Origin: Chroococcidiopsis sp. TS-821
Lineage (GTDB): Bacteria; Cyanobacteriota; Cyanobacteriia; Cyanobacteriales; Chroococcidiopsidaceae
Direction: 5' to 3'
Assembly: GCF_002939305.1 (NCBI RefSeq)
Contig: NZ_MVDI01000004.1
Location: 1 to 64,000 of the forward strand
Length of the DNA stretch: 64,000 nucleotides
Made by a program: the position numbers and the translations under genes
In this document: piece by piece, positions 1 to 8,176 of the stretch
Numbering within the stretch: position 1 is the first letter of the stretch
Layout of the letters: each line of letters starts with the position of its first letter
Notes under the pieces: model-generated
What the model was told of the DNA's origin: nothing
Database searches by the model: none
What the model saw: only the letters and a program-made list of their open reading frames with translations

Positions 1-2
1 TG

Positions 3-116
3 GATGAGTTGCGTTTGTTGGTACGAGAGCGATTGCAACAAATGACCCAAGCAGTGATTCGTTCAATTGTCGGTAGAGCCTCCATCCTTGAGGCATTATC
101 TGTAGCCGGTCTTTAA
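3..116 (+). CDS. C-terminal end of an unidentified protein (partial)
   Basis: An open frame enters from beyond the left edge and stops at TAA 114-116. It leaves 37 residues, charged and helical-looking, ending in ALSVAGL. I do not recognise the family. The small putative DNA-binding protein 37 bp downstream on the same strand raises the possibility of a partition- or toxin-antitoxin-like pair, but this is only a guess from context. The rest of the gene lies outside the window. Confidence 0.5.
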   Translation, partial: DELRLLVRERLQQMTQAVIRSIVGRASILEALSVAGL

Positions 117-153
117 GGAATTGGTATAATACCATTGAGCAGAATTTGGCAAA

Positions 154-282
154 ATGGCACAAACTCAAAGAAAACCTGTATATGTACAACCAGAACACCA
201 TGAAATTTTAAGGCGCATTGCCTATGAGGAACGCTGCAATCTGTCGGATGTATTAGACGTAGTGCTAGAACAAGCCGATTGA
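154..282 (+). CDS. Small putative ribbon-helix-helix protein (42 aa)
   Basis: ATG 154 to TGA 280-282 encodes 42 residues: a basic start (MAQTQRKPVYVQPEHHEIL), then RRIAYEE, then NLSDVLDVVLEQAD. A short beta-like strand followed by two helices, with an NLSDVL turn, is what ribbon-helix-helix (CopG/Arc-like) DNA-binding proteins look like. The size fits that fold, but no family was confirmed. No clear Shine-Dalgarno is visible. It follows the truncated upstream gene on the same strand and may be cotranscribed with it. Its role could be autoregulation or an antitoxin; the sequence does not decide. Confidence 0.55.
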   Translation: MAQTQRKPVYVQPEHHEILRRIAYEERCNLSDVLDVVLEQAD

Positions 283-360
283 AAAAAAGTTGCTAGGGAA
301 GCTAGCCAGAAACCCACTCAGCGTGCAATGGAAAGAACAAGTCAATAAAAGAGTGCAAAA

Positions 361-1458
361 CTAGCACCGCTGATAGCGCATTCCTGGTAGTTGAGTCACT
401 AATCCTGCGAGTTCTAGCTGCAGTAGCGCACTCGAAACGTTACTTGCGGAGTAACCTGTTTGCTGCACAATCGAGTCAAAGGGCATTGCTTCAGTTGCGA
501 TCGCCTGCAAAACTTTTTCCAACTCTGGTGCTAATTCAGGTGCGGCGACAGTTGGCGTTGCATCGATTTGCGGTATTGTGCCTAACATTTCTAGTAACTG
601 CTCTTCGCTTAAAATCACTTCAGCACCTTTACGCAATAGTTCCAAACAACCAAGCGATCGCGGATTATCTAAAGATCCTGGTAACACATAAACATCACGA
701 CAAAATTCATTCGCAAAATGTGCGGTAATTAATGCACCCGAACGTATTGGCGCTTCTAGCACAAGTACCGCCCGCGTCAAACCTGCAATAATGCGATTGC
801 GACGTGGAAAATGCGCGCGCTCTGGTGGTGTCTTCGCGGGATACTCGCTGACAACTAATCCTTGATTGAGAATTTGCTGGTAAAGATCCTGATTGCGTGC
901 TGGATAGACAACATCGACACCAGTACCGAGTACCGCGATTGTTCTTCCACCGGCGGCTAAACAGCCGTGATGCGCTTCGGTATCAATTCCATCCGCTAAA
1001 CCTGAAACGACGGTAAACCCATTTTTTGCTAAAGTCGCGCTAATTTTGCGCGTCCAACGCTTGCCATAGTCTGAAGGATTGCGCGTACCAACAATACTCA
1101 CGAGTGGTTTGTATCCAAGATTTTCTTGGAGATCGACGGCACCACGATAGTAGAGTACTGGTGGTGGGCTAGGAATTTCTAACAGCAAGCGAGGATAATC
1201 GGTGTCTACAGGTGTCCAGAAATGCTGATTCTGTTTTTGGTGTTCGCATAGAACCTGTTCGGGTTGTAACTGCGATCGCGCTACTCTGACTGCGGCGATC
1301 GTCTGAACGCCAAATCCTTCAACTTGCTGCAACTCATTTTCTGGCGCTTGCCATGCTGCGGCTAAAGTTCCAAAATGTTGTTGCAATCGCTGCAATAAAA
1401 CTGGACCAATGCCGGTAATTTGCGACCAAGTAAGCCAGTAAGCACGTTCCGCTAGCAA
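361..1458 (-). CDS. dprA: DNA processing protein DprA
   Basis: This 365-aa protein is a DprA/Smf, which binds incoming single-stranded DNA and loads RecA during natural transformation. The N-terminal ~80 residues carry helix-hairpin-helix-like motifs (ITGIGP and VEGFGVQTI). The Rossmann-like DprA core spans about residues 95-300, with SIVGTRNPSDYG, VVSGLADGIDTEAHHG and a VLGTGVDVVYP loop. The C-terminal ~55 residues (MPFDSIVQQTGYS...LELAGLV) form the DprA winged helix. Length and all signature motifs are normal, so it should be functional. It stands alone on the minus strand with no competence genes beside it. Confidence 0.97.
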   Translation of the reverse strand: MLAERAYWLTWSQITGIGPVLLQRLQQHFGTLAAAWQAPENELQQVEGFGVQTIAAVRVARSQLQPEQVLCEHQKQNQHFWTPVDTDYPRLLLEIPSPPPVLYYRGAVDLQENLGYKPLVSIVGTRNPSDYGKRWTRKISATLAKNGFTVVSGLADGIDTEAHHGCLAAGGRTIAVLGTGVDVVYPARNQDLYQQILNQGLVVSEYPAKTPPERAHFPRRNRIIAGLTRAVLVLEAPIRSGALITAHFANEFCRDVYVLPGSLDNPRSLGCLELLRKGAEVILSEEQLLEMLGTIPQIDATPTVAAPELAPELEKVLQAIATEAMPFDSIVQQTGYSASNVSSALLQLELAGLVTQLPGMRYQRC

Positions 1459-1988
1459 TCTTTGTTCCTCAAGGATAGAGACTGGAAATAAATTGGGGTT
1501 TTTACGAAGAAAGGCAGAAATCTTGTATGTTCTAGAAAATAACTTCTCCCATTGCTTTTATGGTTTAAAGCCCTGAAATACATTTACGAACGCAAAATAT
1601 AGCAATCAAAGGGAAAGTTAGGACATTCTAAAAGCTCAGAAATCTTGCCCTGGCTAACTTTTAGCCCTAACCTCTGCTATGATATGTAAGTCTTGCGCCA
1701 TGTATCTCAAAACACTGAGTCAACAGCGATCGTCCCCTAAATAGATTTAGGAGATTGCTTCCTGCCTTCTACCTTCTTAATAAAATTCCCAACTACTATC
1801 TTTTCGTAGCCTCTAGCTTCTTGTCTTTAATCGCTTGTTTTCTTCATACTGCATTTAGAAATCAAGCATAAAAATCGGCGATCGCTTCACAAATCTAGCA
1901 AAGCTCAGAGAAATTACTATATTGACTAGAGCTATTTGAGAGTTGGGCGTAAGTAAAGCAATTACGTTCAAGAGCCTGTGCTGCTTTT
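1459..1988. other. 530-bp intergenic region with a repeat fragment
   Basis: No convincing gene is seen. The region holds a 33-bp sequence (1598-1630) nearly identical to one at the end of larC, and a perfect 6-bp-stem hairpin at 1652-1666 (GGCTAA, 3-nt loop, TTAGCC) without a T-run. It lies between two minus-strand genes, so it contains the 5' region of dprA and the 3' region of nothing obvious. Confidence 0.5.
1598..1630 (+). repeat. Dispersed 33-bp repeat, copy A
   Basis: The stretch begins TATAGCAATCAAAGGG and continues AAAGTTAGGACATTCTA. It matches 29 of 33 bases at 11741-11773, where it forms the last codons of larC. That level of match is unlikely by chance in a 64-kb window. Confidence 0.5.
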
Positions 1989-2768
1989 TTAAAACTGACG
2001 GCGCGAGAAAATCAGAATTGCGATCGCTAATAATAACCCTGTATACAACACCCCATAACCTGCATTCGCGATGAGTGTCAGTGGATTTGGTAAAACATCA
2101 GCGCCGTAAACGGCTAAATTTTTCAAATCTAAACGCGATAGATCGGGTAAAAATAGATATAACCCTTGAGTTATGCGCTGAATATTGACACTTTCGCTGA
2201 GACGACCTAACGTCACTAAATCTTGAGTAAAGTTACCCATCAAATAAACGCCAAAGCTCAAGAGTGTTGCGAGAACTGAACTTGTAAATACGCCAAAGGC
2301 GATCGCCACTGCCGTAATTAGTGACAACTGCAAAAATAAAAACAGCGCCGCCAGAACGATACTACCCAACGGATACGGAATACTGCCTAAGTGCAAAAAT
2401 GCAAGATAAATTGCAGTCATCGCCGCAATCAACACGCCCAAAACTGCAGACAAGCCCAAGTGCTTACCTGCAATAAATTCGCCACGACTAATCGGTTTAG
2501 CAATTAAAACTAATACAGTTCGTTTCTCAATTTCTTTATTGATTAAGCCTGTACCAATAAAGATGGCAACGATTAAGCCGAGTATACTCATCGCGCCTAA
2601 ACCAAGATCCAAGAAAATCTTATCTTCTGTTGTCGCAGCGAGTTGCGGTAATAACCAAATTGCCACCGCCAACATTAAGGCATATAAACCAACGATATAA
2701 AGAATGCGATCGCGTACCACTTCGCGAAATACATTTGTTGCTATCACCAAGATGCGACCGAAACTCAT
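1989..2768 (-). CDS. ABC-2 type transporter permease
   Basis: This 259-aa integral membrane protein has about six hydrophobic segments (around residues 20-42, 55-78, 105-128, 135-160, 165-180 and 235-255). The segment GLINKEIEKRTVLVLIAKPISRGEFIAGKHLG is the typical cytosolic loop of ABC-2/NosY-like permeases. Such permeases work with a separate ATPase subunit to export a lipid, polysaccharide or drug. No ATPase gene is adjacent, so the partner and substrate cannot be inferred. The start MSFGRILVIATNVFREVVRDRILY is the usual amphipathic entry helix of this family. Confidence 0.88.
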   Translation of the reverse strand: MSFGRILVIATNVFREVVRDRILYIVGLYALMLAVAIWLLPQLAATTEDKIFLDLGLGAMSILGLIVAIFIGTGLINKEIEKRTVLVLIAKPISRGEFIAGKHLGLSAVLGVLIAAMTAIYLAFLHLGSIPYPLGSIVLAALFLFLQLSLITAVAIAFGVFTSSVLATLLSFGVYLMGNFTQDLVTLGRLSESVNIQRITQGLYLFLPDLSRLDLKNLAVYGADVLPNPLTLIANAGYGVLYTGLLLAIAILIFSRRQF

Positions 2769-2925
2769 ACGACTAAGTGTTAAGTATGATGAATTTTTAT
2801 CTAAAAAAACGTTCTCTAACTGTTATACCCTCTAGCGATTCGCTTCTCACCACTCGCGCTTCATCTCTAGCAATCAACCAAGACGTCCGTTAAAATCTAA
2901 ATCTGCATCAACATCGAAAACAGCA

Positions 2926-4059
2926 ATGACAAGAAACGGCATTGGTATTCGCACAGCGCAACTACGTCCTCACAGGGTTGTAGGGCAAATTCACGTTTAC
3001 GACGGTGCCGGAAAAGGTAAATCCCAAGCGGCTTTAGGCGTCGTTTTACGCTCGATTGGATTAGGTATTAATAGCCGTAGCGCTGCTCGTGTTTTACTGC
3101 TACGCTTTCTCAAAGGACCAGGACGCGCCTATGATGAAGATGGAGCTATCGAAGCTTTGCAACAGGGTTTTCCGCATTTAATTGACCAAGTACGTACAGG
3201 AAGAGCCGAGTTTTTTGGTCCTGATGAAATTATGCGGTTTGACCGTCAAGAAGCGCGACGCGGTTGGGATGTTGCCAAAGGCGCGATCGCTTCAGGTTTG
3301 TACTCTGTGGTTGTGTTAGATGAACTCAACCCAGTTCTTGACTTAGGATTACTCCCAGTCGATGAAGTTGTGCAAACACTCAAATCAAAACCTGAGGAAG
3401 TGGAAATCATTGCTACAGGTAGAGGCGCACCGCAACAACTTCTTGATATCGCCGATTTGCACTCGGAAATGAAACCGCATCACCACGCAACAGCCGCCGC
3501 TCAAGGAATTTCCGGAATTGAAATTTATACAGGCGCTGGGAAAGGAAAATCAACAAGTGCATTAGGTAAAGCATTGCAAGCAATCGGTAAAGGAATTAGT
3601 CAAGATAAATCCCACCGCGTTTTGATTATGCAATGGCTCAAAGGTGGAAGTGGCTATACCGAAGATGCCGCGATCGCCGCTTTACAACAATCCTACCCTG
3701 CATTAGTCGATCATCAACGTTGCGGGCGCGATGCCATTGTGTGGCGCGGTCAACAGCAAGAATTAGACTATGTAGAAGCTGAGCGCGGTTGGGAAATTGC
3801 CCGTACAGCGATCGCTTCGGGTTTGTATAAAACGATCATCCTCGACGAACTAAATCCTACAGTCGATCTAGAACTGTTACCTGTCGAGCCGATTGTTCAA
3901 GCGCTAGTGCGTAAACCCCGCGATACCGAAGTTATCATCACAGGTCGCTGTCACAATCCACCAGCTTATTTCGACTTAGCGAGTATCCACTCAGAAGTTT
4001 TTTGTCACAAGCACTACGCAAACCAAGGAGTCGAACTCAAACAAGGTGTCGATTTTTAG
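2926..4059 (+). CDS. Tandem-duplicated cob(I)yrinic acid a,c-diamide adenosyltransferase-like ATPase
   Basis: This 377-aa protein contains two consecutive copies of the CobO/BtuR fold, at about residues 20-185 and 195-370. Each copy has a P-loop (GAGKGKSQAALG and GAGKGKSTSALG), a Walker-B-like LDELNP motif and the ITGR/ATGRG...LHSE signature. CobO enzymes transfer adenosyl from ATP to the corrin cobalt. A single domain of ~170-200 aa is usual, so this is an in-frame duplication with the copies roughly half identical. In the family, the DELT of BtuR is replaced here by DELN in both copies. Whether both sites are active is not visible. No other cobalamin genes adjoin it. Confidence 0.88.
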   Translation: MTRNGIGIRTAQLRPHRVVGQIHVYDGAGKGKSQAALGVVLRSIGLGINSRSAARVLLLRFLKGPGRAYDEDGAIEALQQGFPHLIDQVRTGRAEFFGPDEIMRFDRQEARRGWDVAKGAIASGLYSVVVLDELNPVLDLGLLPVDEVVQTLKSKPEEVEIIATGRGAPQQLLDIADLHSEMKPHHHATAAAQGISGIEIYTGAGKGKSTSALGKALQAIGKGISQDKSHRVLIMQWLKGGSGYTEDAAIAALQQSYPALVDHQRCGRDAIVWRGQQQELDYVEAERGWEIARTAIASGLYKTIILDELNPTVDLELLPVEPIVQALVRKPRDTEVIITGRCHNPPAYFDLASIHSEVFCHKHYANQGVELKQGVDF

Positions 4060-4086
4060 TAATATAAAATTCATCAAGGTGCAATC

Positions 4087-4194
4087 ATGGAAAATACTCA
4101 AGTCCTCGATTTGGTAGCAGGTGGGTTAGCAGTCGTCATTCTTGTCGGCGGCTATTTAATGATGTTTACAGATATCTTGACAAAAAAGAAGTAA
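4087..4194 (+). CDS. Single-helix micro-protein (35 aa)
   Basis: ATG 4087 to TAA 4192-4194, with an AAGGTG Shine-Dalgarno 5 bases upstream, encodes 35 residues. A short polar start (MENTQVLD) precedes a ~20-residue hydrophobic helix (LVAGGLAVVILVGGYLMMF) and a lysine-rich tail (TDILTKKK). This is the architecture of small thylakoid-complex subunits or regulatory one-helix proteins in cyanobacteria, with the positive tail probably on the cytoplasmic side. I cannot match it to a named Psb, Psa, Pet or Ndh subunit. It starts 28 bp after the adenosyltransferase-like gene and 36 bp before the next. Confidence 0.7.
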   Translation: MENTQVLDLVAGGLAVVILVGGYLMMFTDILTKKK

Positions 4195-4229
4195 TATGTT
4201 ATGGCACAGGTAGCTTGCCTATCAGCGCG

Positions 4230-5117
4230 ATGAACGATCGAAGTCAACGATCGCTTGTGCGATCGCTTCAAGAGTACCTGCGGGGAATTGCCGGAGGGCT
4301 ACTATTCAGCTTACCTTTGCTTTACACGATGGAAGTTTGGTGGGCGGGATTTATAGCGCATCCTTTACGCCTACTGATTTACGTCCTAGCAACATTTAGT
4401 TTGTTACTTGGATACAATCGCTACGGCGGTTTGCGGCGTTCGGCAGGTCCTTTAGAAGTCGCGATTGATTCGGTCGAAGAGATGGGACTAGGATTAATCA
4501 TTGCGGCGATATTTCTCTGGCTCTTAGGACGAATCACTGCGGATATGAGCCTCGATGAAATTGCTGGCAAAATTATTATTGAAGCGATGACAGTAGCGAT
4601 CGGCGTTTCTGTTGGTACAGCACAGCTAGGCGGTGGCGAAGGCGAACAACAAACTGATAGTGGCATGAAGAGTAACTCGCCGCAAGACGACCCCGACCCG
4701 ACACCGTTTCTGACAGAGAATAGCGGTGATTTTGGCGGACAATTAACGATCGCGTTGTGCGGTGCCGTGTTATTTGCTGCAAATGTCGCCCCTACTGAAG
4801 AAATTATTCAAATTGCAGTAGAAAGTAATTCCTGGAGACTCGTAGGCTTTGCACTTGCCTCTATGCTCCTAGGGGCAATGATTCTGTTTTACAGTAACTT
4901 TACTGGTACGCAGCAGTTCTCTAAAAAACGCAGCTTTGTCAATGTCATCTATGGCACAATTGTGACTTATGCGATCGCCTTAGTTGCTGCCGCAGCAATT
5001 TTGTGGTTTTTCGGGCGCTTTGATGGTATGTCACTCATTACGTGCCTAGCACAAACCGTTGTTTTAGGACTTGCCGCAACGCTTGGTGCTTCGGCAGGAA
5101 GACTATTACTGCAATGA
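4230..5117 (+). CDS. TIGR02587-family integral membrane protein (DUF2391)
   Basis: About 295 residues with six or more hydrophobic segments. The pattern RGIAGGLLFSLPLLYTMEVWW near the start, GYNRYGG and AIDSVEEMGLGL identifies the cyanobacterial TIGR02587/DUF2391 family of unknown function. ATG 4230 is preferred over an in-frame TTG at 4215. A polar ~40-residue loop (about residues 140-175, rich in Asp, Glu, Ser and Pro) separates two membrane halves. Its stop overlaps the start of the next gene by the ATGA arrangement, so the two are translationally coupled. Confidence 0.85.
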   Translation: MNDRSQRSLVRSLQEYLRGIAGGLLFSLPLLYTMEVWWAGFIAHPLRLLIYVLATFSLLLGYNRYGGLRRSAGPLEVAIDSVEEMGLGLIIAAIFLWLLGRITADMSLDEIAGKIIIEAMTVAIGVSVGTAQLGGGEGEQQTDSGMKSNSPQDDPDPTPFLTENSGDFGGQLTIALCGAVLFAANVAPTEEIIQIAVESNSWRLVGFALASMLLGAMILFYSNFTGTQQFSKKRSFVNVIYGTIVTYAIALVAAAAILWFFGRFDGMSLITCLAQTVVLGLAATLGASAGRLLLQ

Positions 5118-5500
5118 AACAACTAGAAAAAAATTGGCTAGAGTGGATTGTTTTTGCGATTAGCCTTGTACTAGTCGTCGGAACATTAGGATATTTGATC
5201 TACGACGGGGCAAATACAGGTTCTTCGCCTCCTAGCTTTGCATTTCAACTGGGGCAACCGCAGCCCCAACAAAATTACTTCGTCGTACCAGTATCGGTAA
5301 CGAATCAAGGTGACGAAACGGCTGAAGGCGTACTTGTCGAAGTAATCTTAGAAAACAATGGCACTGAACAAGAAACCGCAGAATTTGAGATTGCTTTTTT
5401 ACCGCGACAATCTACCCGTGAAGGCTGGGTAACATTTAAAACCGATCCGCGTACTGTAGAACAAATATCAGCACGCGTTATGGGTTTTGAAAAACCTTAG
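5114..5500 (+). CDS. TIGR02588-family protein with one membrane anchor
   Basis: The 128-aa product starts at ATG 5114, inside the stop codon of the previous gene. One N-terminal helix (about residues 9-30, WIVFAISLVLVVGTLGYLIYDG) anchors a ~95-residue beta-rich domain that probably lies outside the cytoplasm (PQQNYFVVPVSVTNQGDETA...VEVILEN). The family TIGR02588 is known to follow TIGR02587 genes. The beta domain resembles an Ig/CARDB-like fold by its pattern, which is inference. The four-base overlap argues that the two proteins form one complex. Confidence 0.85.
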   Translation: MKQLEKNWLEWIVFAISLVLVVGTLGYLIYDGANTGSSPPSFAFQLGQPQPQQNYFVVPVSVTNQGDETAEGVLVEVILENNGTEQETAEFEIAFLPRQSTREGWVTFKTDPRTVEQISARVMGFEKP

Positions 5501-5659
5501 TAGGGATGCAATAGAAGTAGCGATCTGCTATGTTGTTGTAGCGTTCAACTCGGAACCTTATTTTTTACTTTCCAGTCAGGAGAAATAACAGTGTTGATAC
5601 TAATTCGCTACTAGAGTGCATCAAATCATACATAGAAATGATAGCAACTCTGACGGACG

Positions 5660-5691
5660 CGAAATGGTGATTTCGTTCTTAAAGGAGAACG
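5660..5691 (+). promoter_or_regulatory. Two abutting hairpins covering a Shine-Dalgarno
   Basis: Hairpin 1 is CGAAAT-GGTG-ATTTCG (5660-5675). Hairpin 2 is CGTTCT-TAAAGG-AGAACG (5674-5691) and shares two bases with the first. The ribosome site AAGGAG (5682-5687) lies in the loop and 3' arm of hairpin 2, six bases before the last stem base and ten before ATG 5698. The arrangement could gate translation, as in an RNA thermometer. This is structural inference only. Confidence 0.4.
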
Positions 5692-5697
5692 TTTGAT

Positions 5698-6393
5698 ATG
5701 AATCGTGTTTATTCTTGGCAGTCTAGCACAGCTGGCTTTATGGCGCTTGCCGTTGCCGCAAGTACGATCGCCCCGCTGATGGCATCGACTCCTGCAGCGG
5801 CGCAACTCTTTCCTCGGCAACCTTATCCTTCTAGAACCTACCCCTCAACAAATTATCCATCTTCTACACAAGTTACAATTCCCGCAGGTACTTCGATTCC
5901 AGCGCGATACGACGAAGCGGAACGTATCATTGTTAGCCCTAATGAAACGATGGCTTTAACGCTCGTGGTGGCAACGAATATTATCAATCGTAGTGGTACT
6001 GTATTGATACCAGCAGGAAGTCAAATTGTCGGTCAAATTCAACCAGTTTATGGTGGTTTGCAGTTTGTATCGCGAGAACTTGTGATGCCAAATAATCGAC
6101 GACAAAGTATCAATGCTAGTTCAAGAGTATTCAACCAAACGCAGGAAATTACGCGCGGCTCGAACACAGGTTCAATTTTGAGAGGTGCAGCTATTGGTGC
6201 TGCTGCTGCCGCCGCTATTGCAGCAATTACAGGCGATCGCGCGATTGCTACCGAAGAAGTTCTCGGTGGTGCAGGCTTAGGCGCATTAGGCGGAGTTTTA
6301 CTCGGTCGTAGACGTGCAGAGGTTGTTGTCATCGATCCTGTACGAGATCTTAATCTGACACTTAACTCCAATTTACCGCTATCTACTTACTAA
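5698..6393 (+). CDS. Exported protein with VirB10/TrbI-like C-terminal pattern
   Basis: This 231-aa protein has a long signal peptide with a cleavage-like ASTPAAAQ at about residues 30-36, then a Pro/Tyr/Ser-rich linker (residues 37-60). A beta-rich domain follows, with TIPAGTSIPARYDEAERI, LIPAGSQIVGQIQPVYGG and FVSRELV. The IPAG-type strands recall the barrel of TrbI/VirB10-like proteins, although no transfer genes are nearby. Near the C-terminus a glycine/alanine-rich stretch (about 165-205, GAAIGAAAAAAIAAI then GGAGLGALGGVLLG) looks like a glycine-zipper membrane element. Function is unknown. The AAGGAG site before ATG is clear. Confidence 0.7.
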   Translation: MNRVYSWQSSTAGFMALAVAASTIAPLMASTPAAAQLFPRQPYPSRTYPSTNYPSSTQVTIPAGTSIPARYDEAERIIVSPNETMALTLVVATNIINRSGTVLIPAGSQIVGQIQPVYGGLQFVSRELVMPNNRRQSINASSRVFNQTQEITRGSNTGSILRGAAIGAAAAAAIAAITGDRAIATEEVLGGAGLGALGGVLLGRRRAEVVVIDPVRDLNLTLNSNLPLSTY

Positions 6394-6470
6394 ACACCGC
6401 AGTCAACCTCTTGATTCCGCATACACTATAAAGCGAGTAGCTATGAGAGAATACTGCGGCAGAGGTACTG

Positions 6471-7046
6471 ATGTCACAAGTAGACGAAATACTCGCGTTT
6501 TGGTTTGGGCAACCAAATACAGCAGATTATGGGAAGCAGCGTGCGTTTTGGTTTACGAAAAGTCCTGAGTTTGACCGCAAAGTGCGCGATCGCTTCTTGA
6601 GCGACTACAAACAAGCTGCGGCGCATCAATTAGACTCTTGGAAAGAAGCACCCCATAGCTGCTTAGCACTGATTTTGCTATTAGATCAAATGCCACGCAA
6701 TATCTTTCGCGGCACTCCTCAAGCCTTTGCGACAGACGCCGCGGCGCTTGCTGCTGCACAGCACGCAGTTGCACGAGGTTTTGACCGCGAACTTTTAAAC
6801 GTACAGCGTTGGTTTATCTATTTGCCGTTCGAACACAGCGAAAATATAGAGCATCAGCGTCGGTGTGTTGAATTGTTCGCATCGTTGCAAGACGATCCTG
6901 AAAGTGCTTCTGCAATCGATTATGCTCAGCGCCATCTAGCAGTTATCGAACGCTTTGGACGCTTTCCGCATCGCAACGAAATTCTTGGTCGCGAATCTAC
7001 TCCCGAAGAGCTAGAATTTCTCAAACAACCAGGTTCTTCATTTTAA
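6471..7046 (+). CDS. DUF924 family protein
   Basis: The 191-aa protein begins VDEILAFWFGQP and contains RAFWFTKSPEFDRKVRDRF, ILLLDQMPRNIFRGTPQAFATD and a PFEHSEN motif. These define DUF924, an all-helical, TPR-like cytosolic family found widely in bacteria with no established function. Length is normal. It is a single-gene unit 77 bp after the exported protein and faces the TPR gene tail to tail. It starts at ATG 6471. Confidence 0.9.
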   Translation: MSQVDEILAFWFGQPNTADYGKQRAFWFTKSPEFDRKVRDRFLSDYKQAAAHQLDSWKEAPHSCLALILLLDQMPRNIFRGTPQAFATDAAALAAAQHAVARGFDRELLNVQRWFIYLPFEHSENIEHQRRCVELFASLQDDPESASAIDYAQRHLAVIERFGRFPHRNEILGRESTPEELEFLKQPGSSF

Positions 7047-7092
7047 TGAGCTGATGATTTTAATGAAGGCGTTCCCAGACCCCAGACCTCTT

Positions 7093-7977
7093 CTACTGCG
7101 GAATAACTTGAATTTGCGCTGGTTGTGAGGGTAGCTCTTGTAAAGCAGCTTGAATTCGCGGTGAAGCGAGTAACTTGCGGGTATCTGCAATTAAGCGATC
7201 GCCCCACAATTGTTCGCGTAAAAATTCTACATTACCGTAGCGTTGGTCGATGCGTAATGCAGCTTCGCCCATGGCGATCGCGCGTTGCTGTTCGCCCTTA
7301 GTATAAAGCGCAACTGCCATTGCGAGTTGTGGTTCTGCCGCTTGTTTGTCGATATTTATTGCTGCTTGCCAATACTTGAGCGCTGAATCGATATCGCCCT
7401 GTTCGTATTTTATCAAACCAATATTGTTGATTGCAGGCCAGAATTTTTTATCCGCTGCGGTTGCTTTATTATACTGCTCAATCGCTTGTGGAAATTGTCC
7501 GAGCTTATAGTAGGCGTTACCAAGATCGAATAATCCTTCAGGATCGTTGGGTTTTAACTTTAAACCAGCTTGCAGAGTATCAACCGCAGCTTGATAGTTT
7601 CCTTGCTGAAAGTGTGCCGATCCCATAGCAAACATAATTGATGCATTTTTCGGGTCGAGTCCTCTTGCTTGGTCTAAGGCGGCGATCGCTTCATTGTATC
7701 GATTTGTTTGCAGATACAAACCACCCAGCAAGAACCACGATTGATAGCTTCTTGGCGCTAATTGCGTTGCTAGTCGCGCTCTTGGCAAAGCTTGTTCGTA
7801 TTGTTGAAATTGTGCGAGTTGGGCTGCTTCTTGTGCCAATCTTAATCCTTGTTGTTCCAAAGCAGCTGAATTGAGTTGAGGTGCGCGGGGTATGAGTGCC
7901 TGTCCCAAGGCGGGTTGAGCTACACCCACTAAGCTACAGACAATCAAGAATTTTATCCAAAGTTTATGATTCGGCAC
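7093..7977 (-). CDS. Exported tetratricopeptide-repeat protein
   Basis: This 294-aa protein has an N-terminal signal peptide (KLWIKFLIVCSLVGVAQPALGQA, cut probably after QPALGQA). It then has about six TPR units from residue 45 to 265, with canonical W/G/Y/A/P spacing (SWFLLGGLYLQTNRYNEAIAALDQA, IMFAMGSAHFQQGNYQAAVDTLQAG, GLFDLGNAYYKLGQFPQAIEQYNKA). TPRs mediate protein contacts, so it probably serves as a periplasmic or lumenal scaffold. No enzymatic domain is present. The gene is convergent with DUF924 and divergent from the LCP gene. Confidence 0.88.
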   Translation of the reverse strand: MPNHKLWIKFLIVCSLVGVAQPALGQALIPRAPQLNSAALEQQGLRLAQEAAQLAQFQQYEQALPRARLATQLAPRSYQSWFLLGGLYLQTNRYNEAIAALDQARGLDPKNASIMFAMGSAHFQQGNYQAAVDTLQAGLKLKPNDPEGLFDLGNAYYKLGQFPQAIEQYNKATAADKKFWPAINNIGLIKYEQGDIDSALKYWQAAINIDKQAAEPQLAMAVALYTKGEQQRAIAMGEAALRIDQRYGNVEFLREQLWGDRLIADTRKLLASPRIQAALQELPSQPAQIQVIPQ

Positions 7978-8176
7978 AGTCTAGCCTCACACAATCAATA
8001 TACAGAATCTTCAGCTAGCTTAAACTATTCGCAGGTAAATATGTAGGGGGTCAGGGCACTCATCACTCACCCCTTACTCTTATTTAACTTCATCTTTTGT
8101 CATGAAAATCTCTATTTGTCTTTTACAGCTTAGATTAACATAACGTGTAAAGTGCGGTATTAAGAGGACAATTACA

